From: Roseburia sp. CAG:303 | GTDB taxonomy: Bacteria > Bacillota > Clostridia > Lachnospirales > Lachnospiraceae | Direction: 5' to 3' | Assembly: GCA_000437755.1 (NCBI GenBank) | Contig: FR900165.1 | Span: 17,838-27,359 of the forward strand | Length of the DNA: 9,522 bases | Part shown: one piece after another, positions 1 to 5,555 of the stretch | How positions within the stretch are numbered: position 1 is the first letter of the stretch | How the letters are laid out: each line of letters begins with the position of its first letter | Notes under the pieces: generated by a model | The model's input: only the letters and a program-made list of their open reading frames with translations | Told to the model about the DNA's origin: nothing | Databases searched by the model: none | Program-made: the position numbers and the translations under genes

Positions 1-19
1 CCTGCTGAGCTACATGGAC
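1..19 (-). tRNA. 5' end of a tRNA gene, cut by the window edge
   Basis: Read on the minus strand from position 19, the sequence GTCCATGTAGCTCAGCAGG matches the first 19 positions of a canonical tRNA. There is a 7-nt acceptor strand (GTCCATG), then T8 and A9, the D-stem strand GCTC at 10-13, A14, G15, and the invariant G18-G19. The anticodon and the rest of the molecule lie outside the window, so the amino-acid identity cannot be given. A consensus promoter reading in the same direction lies about 45-70 nt upstream, which supports a real gene rather than a chance match. It could be the first gene of a tRNA cluster continuing to the left. Confidence 0.68.
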
Positions 20-62
20 TTTTGCTTTGGAACAGCTTATAATTTTACAAGCCATCTATTCT

Positions 63-90
63 ATTTTACCAGAAAATATCAGTTTGTCAA
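63..90 (-). promoter_or_regulatory. Candidate promoter for the tRNA at the left edge
   Basis: On the minus strand there is a perfect TTGACA -35 box (90..85), a 16-nt spacer and TAAAAT (68..63, five of six matches to TATAAT). Transcription would start near 56, giving a leader of roughly 37 nt before the tRNA 5' end at 19. The -35 box contains the TGA stop codon of the upstream DUF3881-like gene, so that coding region and this promoter overlap, and no terminator lies between them. Confidence 0.6.
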
Positions 91-974
91 TTAAATTTTA
101 CAACTCCCTGAAGCCAGAAACTCCCTTTAAACCGCCGTCCTGCCTGTGGCTCTCCCAGCAAATCCTGTTCATTGATGTAAACCGGCAGTAATATTCCGTT
201 ATAGTTCAACAGCAGCTTCCATATTAATTCTTTTGTATATATATTTTTGATTTTCTGAGTTTCTACAATATCTGCTACAATAGAGTATAACTCACATTCC
301 GTTCCATATGGCATAAAGGATGACTCTACAATGGTAAACACATCTTCGGTCTGTATTCTGCGTGAAACTTTGGTATAAATATTCATATCCTGGAATGCCA
401 GTTGTTCCATCGCCTTCTCATTGCCTTTCTTCGCTTCTGCCATCAGTTTTATCCGATATCTCTGTTCTTTCTGCTTTCGCTCTATTCCATCCCTGCTCTT
501 TGCTACCGGAAAAAGGATCGTTCCATTCAGTGACAGACCGACAAGTGCCACGAAAACAGACTCGTTCTGTGCTTTTCCATCTTTGCAGTGATTGAGATAC
601 TCTACCGCATTTGCCAGGTAGAAGATGATGAATACTCCAGTCTGCGTTTCCTCAAAAGCCCCGGTATACTCATGCCCCGATATCTTTTCCTCAACACTCA
701 GATTACGGGGAGCAAAATATGTACTATATGCCACCGGCGTACACCGCTCGCAGACCAGTTCGTCCTGAAATTCAAATCCACTCCACAATATACCTGCCAT
801 ATCGGCATTTTCCCGGTTTCCGTCCACCGGCTGGCAAATTTCAAACATACGTTCATTCTGCCAGTTACTTCCCATTCTGTAATATTCCCTGTGTTTTCCC
901 AGCTCCAGTAACATTCTTTCAAAATCTTTTATGCTGTATTTCTGAAAGCCAATCGCTCTCATATATTTATTCAT
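87..974 (-). CDS. Uncharacterised protein, DUF3881-like
   Basis: This encodes a soluble protein of about 295 residues with no signal peptide and no convincing membrane segment. It resembles, from memory, the DUF3881 family of Lachnospiraceae, whose members start with a peptide like M-x-K-Y-x-RAIGF; here it is MNKYMRAIGF. The middle holds a hydrophobic stretch (FIIFYLANAVEYL) and a KQKEQRYRIKLMAEAKKGNEKA-type charged helix. The C-terminus, GRRFKGSFWLQGVVKF, is glycine/aromatic-rich and looks like a compact beta element. No catalytic motif is recognisable and no function should be assigned. The frame also allows an ATG at 989 (five residues longer) and one at 962. I prefer 974 because the family peptide starts there, but the AGAAGGA just upstream is only 1-2 nt from the ATG, so the start is uncertain. 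It is divergent from the membrane-protein gene and followed by a tRNA. Confidence 0.75.
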   Translation of the reverse strand: MNKYMRAIGFQKYSIKDFERMLLELGKHREYYRMGSNWQNERMFEICQPVDGNRENADMAGILWSGFEFQDELVCERCTPVAYSTYFAPRNLSVEEKISGHEYTGAFEETQTGVFIIFYLANAVEYLNHCKDGKAQNESVFVALVGLSLNGTILFPVAKSRDGIERKQKEQRYRIKLMAEAKKGNEKAMEQLAFQDMNIYTKVSRRIQTEDVFTIVESSFMPYGTECELYSIVADIVETQKIKNIYTKELIWKLLLNYNGILLPVYINEQDLLGEPQAGRRFKGSFWLQGVVKFN

Positions 975-1034
975 ATCCTTCTGTACCATACCTTTCCGGC
1001 GATCTTCGGGACATTTTCCGCCCGGCTCGCTGAA

Positions 1035-1053
1035 TATCCCGCCTGATGGGATA
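1035..1053 (-). other. Small hairpin in the leader of the DUF3881-like gene
   Basis: TATCCC (1035-1040) and GGGATA (1048-1053) form a 6-bp inverted repeat with a 7-nt loop. On the minus strand it sits right at the predicted 5' end of the transcript from the 1059-1087 promoter. No T-run follows, so it is not an intrinsic terminator. It might protect the mRNA 5' end; this is inference from position only. Confidence 0.3.
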
Positions 1054-1058
1054 AAAAC

Positions 1059-1087
1059 ATTCTATTTATTACTTTATCATTTGTCAA
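1059..1087 (-). promoter_or_regulatory. Promoter of the DUF3881-like gene
   Basis: On the minus strand there is a perfect TTGACA (1087..1082), a 17-nt spacer and TAGAAT (1064..1059, five of six). The expected start point is near 1052, giving a leader of about 75 nt. The -35 box overlaps that of the divergent forward promoter (1081-1086), so the two promoters use the same DNA. Confidence 0.65.
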
Positions 1088-1109
1088 TACTATTTTTTTA
1101 TGCTATAAT
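1081..1109 (+). promoter_or_regulatory. Promoter of the repeat-containing membrane protein gene
   Basis: There is TTGTCA (1081-1086, five of six), a 17-nt spacer and a perfect TATAAT (1104-1109). A TG at 1101-1102 makes it an extended -10 element. Transcription should start near 1116, leaving a leader of about 50 nt before the ATG at 1168. Confidence 0.72.
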
Positions 1110-1151
1110 GTTTCTTGGATTCTGAATCTGAGTCCCACCAAAATATGTATT

Positions 1152-1156
1152 GGAGG
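1152..1156 (+). promoter_or_regulatory. Ribosome binding site that sets the start at 1168
   Basis: GGAGG lies 11 nt before the ATG at 1168. A TTG at 1150 could open the same frame six codons earlier, but it overlaps this Shine-Dalgarno sequence and has none of its own, so 1168 is the better start. Confidence 0.7.
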
Positions 1157-1167
1157 ATTGTTATATT

Positions 1168-2079
1168 ATGGAAGATAAAAATTTCAAACAGCAAAAAGCA
1201 AAATTTAATTTTGTAATTATATATATTCTGGGATTTGTAATCTCTGCTTTCTTTGAATTCTACTGGATCAGTTATTATCCTTATGATTATTTTATGCTTG
1301 CCGGCATCGGAATAATTTTATGCATTTTGGGGTATCTTTCTATTGATGGAATCTTAAATATCATACATTCCGCTGAGCAGAAGCGGGACGAGCAGGCAGA
1401 AACCCTGATCAAAGCCGGTAAAGCGATTTACCTTACAACGAAAAGAATGGCACTTGAACAGTCCCATACCTTACCAGAAGTTTCCGATGTTCCGAAGGAT
1501 CTGAATTCACTGGTAAATGATCTTGCGAAAGCAAATGAACGTCTTTCCAAAGAAGTAGAACATGCCATCTCTATCCAGCCGTTACTCCAGGAGAACCAGA
1601 AACTGGTAAATTCCGTTCAGAATACTTTAAATGCCGACGCCTCAGCCGCTACGGAAGAGCCAGTCGTGGAAGATATTCCGGTGGAGCCGGCGATGGCGGA
1701 AGATTCTCCTGTTGTGGATGAAATCCCGGAGGTTGCTGTGGATGCACCAGCAATGGAAGAACCCGTAGTTGAAGACATTCCGGTGGATTCCGAACCGATT
1801 ACAGATGAAGAACCTCCGATTCCGGAGGCAGTTCAGGATGCCCTGGCTGCGCAGAATATACCGACTGCTGTGGATACACCAGCAATGGAAGAAGCCGCAG
1901 CTGAAGACATTCCGGTGGATTCCGAACCGATTACAGATGAAGAACCTCCGATTCCGGAGGCAGTTCAGGATGCCCTGGCTGCGCAGAATATACCGAACGA
2001 AGAGCAGATATTATCTTCAGAACCGACCCCGAAAACAATGACACAGGATGAGATTGCAGCGATGTTTGCAGACTTATAA
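1168..2079 (+). CDS. Two-pass membrane protein with coiled coil and acidic repeats
   Basis: This 303-residue protein is not recognised by name. Residues about 14-34 and 41-60 are hydrophobic and form a probable helical hairpin in the membrane with both ends cytoplasmic. Residues about 65-155 are charged and heptad-like, suggesting a coiled coil. From about 160 the chain is acidic, proline/alanine-rich and probably disordered. Two 44-residue units (190-233 and 234-277) are nearly identical, and a decayed partial unit (EEPVVEDIPVE) precedes them. The C-terminus, MTQDEIAAMFADL, resembles the LSQDEIDALL peptide found at the N-terminus of FliM/FliY, where that region contacts chemotaxis proteins. 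I infer a membrane-anchored scaffold or tether with a short linear binding motif at the end of a flexible arm; the partner is unknown. It has its own extended -10 promoter. The next gene has its own promoter, so it may be monocistronic. Confidence 0.8.
   Translation: MEDKNFKQQKAKFNFVIIYILGFVISAFFEFYWISYYPYDYFMLAGIGIILCILGYLSIDGILNIIHSAEQKRDEQAETLIKAGKAIYLTTKRMALEQSHTLPEVSDVPKDLNSLVNDLAKANERLSKEVEHAISIQPLLQENQKLVNSVQNTLNADASAATEEPVVEDIPVEPAMAEDSPVVDEIPEVAVDAPAMEEPVVEDIPVDSEPITDEEPPIPEAVQDALAAQNIPTAVDTPAMEEAAAEDIPVDSEPITDEEPPIPEAVQDALAAQNIPNEEQILSSEPTPKTMTQDEIAAMFADL
1735..1998 (+). repeat. In-frame tandem duplication, two units of 132 bp
   Basis: The units are 1735-1866 and 1867-1998, each 44 codons. 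The last part of each unit, 1771-1863 and 1903-1995 (93 nt), is identical base for base, including silent positions. The differences lie in the first 36 nt (for example GAT-GCA versus GAT-ACA, and CCC-GTA-GTT versus GCC-GCA-GCT). Identity at third positions points to a recent duplication or to homogenisation, and the array can be expected to vary in copy number between strains. Confidence 0.92.
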
Positions 2080-2084
2080 TACAC

Positions 2085-2101
2085 AGGTGTTTTTGACACC
2101 T
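2085..2101 (+). other. Short hairpin after the membrane protein gene
   Basis: AGGTGT and ACACCT form a 6-bp stem with a TTTTG loop just after the stop codon at 2079. It lacks a following T-run, so it is at best a weak terminator. Its right arm overlaps the -35 box of the downstream promoter. Confidence 0.3.
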
Positions 2102-2121
2102 TAATCTAATCTTAATCTAAT
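2093..2121 (+). promoter_or_regulatory. Promoter of the exonuclease-dac-trmB operon
   Basis: A perfect TTGACA (2093-2098) and TCTAAT (2116-2121, five of six) are separated by 17 nt. The start point should be near 2128, so an in-frame GTG at 2129 would be almost leaderless, while the ATG at 2144 fits. The spacer and -10 region contain a direct repeat, TTAATCTAAT at 2101-2110 and 2112-2121, with an 11-nt period. One helical turn between half-sites is typical of OmpR/PhoB-type response-regulator sites, so this may be an operator. That role is inferred. Confidence 0.65.
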
Positions 2122-2143
2122 ATAGAAAGTGCAGGACCTTATC

Positions 2144-3109
2144 ATGAACTACATAGTGCTGGATTTAGAATGGAATCAGGCCGCAAACAAAAAAAACCGT
2201 TATGCAAAAATTCTTCCGTTTGAGATAATTGAAATAGGTGCAGTCAAATTAAATGACGGTTTCCAAATCATAGATACCTTTCAGGAAGTGATACGTCCTG
2301 TCGTTTATCCGAAAATACATCATATTTCACGCGAAGTAACCGGTTTTACCTCTGCCGATCTTCAGCAGGGGGGACATTTCCCGGAGGTTCTGAAACGTTT
2401 CTTAACCTGGTGCAGCAGTAGTGAATACCGCTTCTGTACCTGGGGACCGCTTGACCTTACGGAGCTGCAGCGTAATATGAACTACTACAAGATTCCGCTG
2501 TTTCCCAGCCCCCTGTTTTTCTATGATATCCAGGAAGTATTCAGTATTATCAATGGCGAAAGTGCAAACAGACGTTCGTTGGAATATGCCGTCGAATTCT
2601 ATGAAATTGAAAAGAAAAAAGATTTTCACAGGGCTTTAAGTGATGCTTATTATACGGCGCTGATTATGGCTGCCATGGGGGCAGAAAAAATTCTTCCAAA
2701 TGACACGGTGGATACCTACCAGCAGCCGGCAGGTCCGGACGATGAAATATATATGCGGTATGATACACATTCCCGTTATATCTCAAGAACTTTTCCCAGC
2801 AGGCATGAAGTCATGGAAAACAGTGAGGTACTGTCAACCCGCTGTTGTATATGCGATCGCAGGCTTCGCAAAAAGCTCCGCTGGTTTTCCGATAATTCCA
2901 AAAATTATTACTGTCTGGCTTTTTGTAAGAACCACGGATATCAGTCCGGCAAAATCCATATCAAGAAGAATGATAAAGAACGCTACTATGCGATAAAAGA
3001 ACTGACCATGACCGATTCTGAAGGTGCGGCAGCTCTCTATGAGAAACGTGTGGACTATACCAAGAAACATCGTACAAAACGCCGTCAGAAAGCATCTGCC
3101 GCCAAATAG
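2144..3109 (+). CDS. DEDDh-type 3'-5' exonuclease with C-terminal zinc knuckle
   Basis: This 321-residue protein has a DnaQ/ERI-1-like RNase H-fold exonuclease domain in residues 1-180. The Exo I motif is LDLEW (D7, E9), Exo II is WGPLDL (D104), and Exo III is HRALSDAYYT (H162, D167), so all DEDDh metal ligands and the general-base histidine are present. Such enzymes remove nucleotides from 3' ends of RNA or DNA; the substrate cannot be read from the sequence. After a linker there is a probable zinc-binding unit with C234-x2-C237, then C257, C261 and H264, and the tail is strongly basic (KKHRTKRRQK), suggesting nucleic-acid binding. AGGA at 2133-2136 lies 7 nt before the ATG at 2144, which starts right at the first beta strand. 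It is followed after 27 nt by the carboxypeptidase gene, with no promoter or terminator visible between. Confidence 0.85.
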   Translation: MNYIVLDLEWNQAANKKNRYAKILPFEIIEIGAVKLNDGFQIIDTFQEVIRPVVYPKIHHISREVTGFTSADLQQGGHFPEVLKRFLTWCSSSEYRFCTWGPLDLTELQRNMNYYKIPLFPSPLFFYDIQEVFSIINGESANRRSLEYAVEFYEIEKKKDFHRALSDAYYTALIMAAMGAEKILPNDTVDTYQQPAGPDDEIYMRYDTHSRYISRTFPSRHEVMENSEVLSTRCCICDRRLRKKLRWFSDNSKNYYCLAFCKNHGYQSGKIHIKKNDKERYYAIKELTMTDSEGAAALYEKRVDYTKKHRTKRRQKASAAK

Positions 3110-3136
3110 CTTTTTACACCAACTTCAGGAGGAAAA

Positions 3137-4495
3137 ATGAATTATTTTAAAACAGAAAAACGGACTGCTTTTATTGCAGTTCTTCTTATCTTTGTTATAT
3201 TTCTGCCGTTTTCCGTTCATTCTGCCTATGCAGATGACGCTGAAACAGTAAATTCATGGCCGCAGGCACCTTCCATCTATGGTGCTTCCGCCATTCTTAT
3301 GGATGCCGACAGCGGTGCTATATTGTATGCCAGCAATGCACACGAACGCTTATATCCGGCAAGTATTACAAAGATTATGACCGGTCTGCTCGCCATCGAG
3401 AACTTAAATCTGAATGATACGATTACTTATACAAACCAGATCTTAATTACCATTCCGTCCGATGCCGCCAAACTTGGTCTGGTAGAGGGCGAAACAACAA
3501 CGATACGGGATGCTTTATATGCCCTGCTTCTGCGCAGTGCAAATGAAGTTGCCACCGGTCTTGCTTTCCAGGTTTCCGGATCTGAAAGTGAATTTGCAAA
3601 GCTTATGACTGAGCGTGCCGCCCAGGCAGGTGCTTTGGACACCCATTTTGCTAATGCTTCCGGACTTCATCAGGAAGATCATTATACGACCGCCTATGAC
3701 ATGGCGATGATTGCAAAGACAGCCATGGCAAATCCTGAATTTGCAACGATATGGGGTTCTGAAAATTACACCCTTGCGGCTACGAATAAGAGCGAATCCT
3801 TCCGTATCTGGCACAGACATGCACTCCTGCTGTCCACGTCCCAGTACTATTATCCTTATGCCATCGGCGGAAAAACAGGATATACCGATGAAGCAGGACG
3901 AACTCTTGTTACCGCCGCCGAAAAAGATGGGCTGAGATTAATCTGTGTCATCATGAAATCTGACGATGAGCATATTTTTTCCGATACCATCTCACTTTTT
4001 GACTATGGATTTAACAATTTTACCAAAGTAAATATCAAAGACGCAGAAACCCGCTTTGGTTCAGGTTCCGGCTCAATTCCGGTAATCGATAAGTTATACG
4101 GTCAGGCCTCCGGTATTTTTTCCGTTTCCGGAGATTCCATCCTGCTCCCTTCCAATGTCAGTCTGTCAGAAATCCCATATACCCTGGAATTTCTTGACGA
4201 ACCCCAGAATAATATGGTTGCAACCATCACCTATGAATACGAAGGAAATTATCTTGGTAAGGCATCGCTCATCATGAACCTTTCCGATTCATCCGACACG
4301 ATTTCCTCCGGACCTGTAAAAAACAGTGATTCATCCAATACCAAAACCGATATCCGTGAAACTACTTCTATTAATATATATCTTTTACTGGGTATCGGAC
4401 TTGGCAGTGCTGCTGCACTTGTAATTATTGTTAAAGTGTTCCTTCACCGCCGCGAAATGAAACGCAGAAAAAACAGACGAAAAAATTTATTCTAA
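3137..4495 (+). CDS. D-alanyl-D-alanine carboxypeptidase (DacA/DacF, peptidase S11)
   Basis: This is a low-molecular-weight penicillin-binding protein that removes the terminal D-Ala from peptidoglycan pentapeptides outside the membrane, limiting cross-linking. Residues 1-32 form a signal peptide with a basic start, a hydrophobic core and a likely AYA cleavage site before DDAE. All three serine-peptidase motifs are present: S76-I-T-K79 (nucleophile and base), S134-A-N136, and K246-T-G248. The domain after about residue 300 is the beta-rich PBP5 C-terminal domain. Residues about 414-435 are a true transmembrane helix, followed by a 17-residue very basic tail (HRREMKRRKNRRKNLF), whereas many family members use an amphipathic helix. 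At 452 residues it is slightly longer than the roughly 380-440 usual. AGGAGG at 3127-3132 supports the start. The spore-cortex role of B. subtilis DacF cannot be inferred here. Confidence 0.92.
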   Translation: MNYFKTEKRTAFIAVLLIFVIFLPFSVHSAYADDAETVNSWPQAPSIYGASAILMDADSGAILYASNAHERLYPASITKIMTGLLAIENLNLNDTITYTNQILITIPSDAAKLGLVEGETTTIRDALYALLLRSANEVATGLAFQVSGSESEFAKLMTERAAQAGALDTHFANASGLHQEDHYTTAYDMAMIAKTAMANPEFATIWGSENYTLAATNKSESFRIWHRHALLLSTSQYYYPYAIGGKTGYTDEAGRTLVTAAEKDGLRLICVIMKSDDEHIFSDTISLFDYGFNNFTKVNIKDAETRFGSGSGSIPVIDKLYGQASGIFSVSGDSILLPSNVSLSEIPYTLEFLDEPQNNMVATITYEYEGNYLGKASLIMNLSDSSDTISSGPVKNSDSSNTKTDIRETTSINIYLLLGIGLGSAAALVIIVKVFLHRREMKRRKNRRKNLF

Positions 4496-4511
4496 ATGAA
4501 AGGATACTGAA

Positions 4512-5168
4512 ATGAGATTAAGAAATGTGAAAGGCTCAAGAGAAGCCATTGTTGACAGCCTTTATACCATAAACGAGCCAGCCTTCATGAAAGGAAAATG
4601 GGCTGAACACTTCGGAAATAACCATCCGATCCATATCGAGGTCGGCATGGGAAAGGGACGTTTTATTACGGATTTGGCACGTCAAAATCCCGATATTAAC
4701 TATGTTGGAATTGAAAAGTATTCCAGTGTACTGATTCGTGCCATTGAAAAGTTAGAACAGCTAAACAGCAATTCTGAAATGCCGGTAAAGAATCTTATCT
4801 TTATCCGAATGAATGCGGAAAATCTCTGCGACGTATTTGAGAAAAATGAAGTCAGCCGGATTTACCTGAATTTCTCCGATCCGTGGCCAAAAGACAGACA
4901 TGCCAAAAGGCGGCTTACTTCCAAAGAATTTTTTGCCCGGTATGACCAGATTCTTATCCCGGACGGTCAGGTGGAATTCAAAACCGATAACCGTGATTTA
5001 TTTGATTTTTCGTTGGAACAGATTCCGCTTGCCGGCTGGAAATTATCCGCCTGCACATTTGACCTGCACCATGATGATGTAATGAATCAGGGAAATATCA
5101 TGACCGAATATGAGGAACGTTTCTCTTCCATGGGAAATCCCATTCATAAATTAATCGCCATACGTTAA
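4512..5168 (+). CDS. trmB: tRNA (guanine-46-N7)-methyltransferase
   Basis: TrmB uses S-adenosylmethionine to methylate N7 of G46 in the variable loop of tRNAs. The 218-residue length is normal for the Gram-positive enzyme. The SAM-binding motif is HIEVGMGKG (41-49) and strand 2 is GIEKY (66-70). The family signature YLNFSDPWPKDRHAKRRL spans 118-135, with the catalytic/binding D123. The motif TEYEERF (198-204), which contacts substrate, is near the C-terminus. AAAGGA at 4499-4504 gives a 7-nt spacer to the ATG. It follows the carboxypeptidase stop by 16 nt and is the last gene of the operon, ending 13 nt before the terminator hairpin. Confidence 0.96.
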   Translation: MRLRNVKGSREAIVDSLYTINEPAFMKGKWAEHFGNNHPIHIEVGMGKGRFITDLARQNPDINYVGIEKYSSVLIRAIEKLEQLNSNSEMPVKNLIFIRMNAENLCDVFEKNEVSRIYLNFSDPWPKDRHAKRRLTSKEFFARYDQILIPDGQVEFKTDNRDLFDFSLEQIPLAGWKLSACTFDLHHDDVMNQGNIMTEYEERFSSMGNPIHKLIAIR

Positions 5169-5181
5169 GTAAGCTGTCAAA

Positions 5182-5211
5182 AGCTCCCGTCAGTAATCAC
5201 TGACGGGAGTT
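5182..5211. terminator. Bidirectional terminator between trmB and the SRP RNA gene
   Basis: A 13-bp stem (AGCTCCCGTCAGT with ACTGACGGGAGTT, one G-U pair) closes an AATC loop. On the plus strand it is followed by TTCATTTAT, a poor T-tract, and on the minus strand by CTTTTGACA. It lies between two convergent transcription units and probably ends both. It is the only strong hairpin in the interval. Confidence 0.8.
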
Positions 5212-5236
5212 CATTTATGCTATATTTATTTTATAA

Positions 5237-5504
5237 ATCCACGCGCTCTTCTTTGAATATTCCTCATGAACGTTACTCTTACAGTTAACTCAGTCCAGGC
5301 ACCCTCACGGCACATGAGAGGTTTCACTTAGTGCTGCTCCATTCCTGACCTGACACGATTCATGAATTCCCATTGCGTAAGACCCAAACGTCAACGCCAC
5401 TTATAAAAGGCTGCTTCACAATAAAATACCCTGGGAAGAACATCACCCCTGCTAGAGCGGATTGCAGGTACAGGACACCGCTAACTCCCCGGCTGCGTGG
5501 AAAT
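5237..5504 (-). ncRNA. ffs: Signal recognition particle RNA, large bacterial type
   Basis: Read on the minus strand, this is clearly the Bacillus/Clostridia-type SRP RNA of about 265 nt. The 5' Alu domain contains GGGGAGTTAGCGGTGTCCTG, followed by CCTGCAATCCGCTCTAGCAG; both closely match the B. subtilis scRNA. The S domain contains GTTGACGTTTGGGTC, GGGAATTCATGAA and GTCAGGTCAGGAATGGAGCA, with the GGAA apical tetraloop (5342-5345) that binds the Ffh M domain. It also has AAGTGAAACCTCTCATGTGC on the returning strand. The ends pair as CCACGC (5500..5495) with GCGTGG (5244..5239). The RNA forms the scaffold for Ffh and directs nascent membrane and secreted proteins to FtsY/SecYEG. The exact ends are estimates from the terminal helix, and the primary transcript probably begins near 5520. 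Confidence 0.95.
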
Positions 5505-5526
5505 TTTATGACTATGAAACTCTAAT

Positions 5527-5555
5527 AGTATAACTGATTTCGTTTTAATTGTCAA
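5527..5555 (-). promoter_or_regulatory. Promoter of the SRP RNA gene
   Basis: On the minus strand there is a perfect TTGACA (5555..5550), a 17-nt spacer and TATACT (5532..5527, five of six), with an A/T-rich stretch just upstream that could act as an UP element. The predicted start is about 5520, some 15-20 nt before the folded RNA. The -35 box lies inside the last codons of thiD (GAC-AAT-TAA end). Confidence 0.8.

Noticed and set aside
15..43. Plus-strand promoter (TGGACT-17-TATAAT)
   Set aside because: The -35 box has only four matches, and it would read into the 3' end of a convergent gene. The DNA is better explained by the minus-strand tRNA and its leader.
698..922. Open frame antisense/out of frame within the DUF3881-like gene
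   Set aside because: It lies wholly inside the better-supported gene in another frame and has no ribosome binding site or recognisable protein features. The same holds for the plus-strand frames at 362-1033.
1735..1998. CRISPR-like repeat array
   Set aside because: The units are 132 bp, in frame and directly adjacent, with no unique spacers and no cas genes.
1769..2041. Alternative-frame protein over the tandem repeat, rich in R, W and P
   Set aside because: It is open only because the repeat is read in a second frame. It has no ribosome binding site, and the membrane-protein frame explains the stretch.
2129..2131. GTG start for the exonuclease
   Set aside because: It would lie at the predicted transcription start without a Shine-Dalgarno sequence. 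AGGA plus the ATG at 2144 fits better and begins at the first beta strand of the fold.
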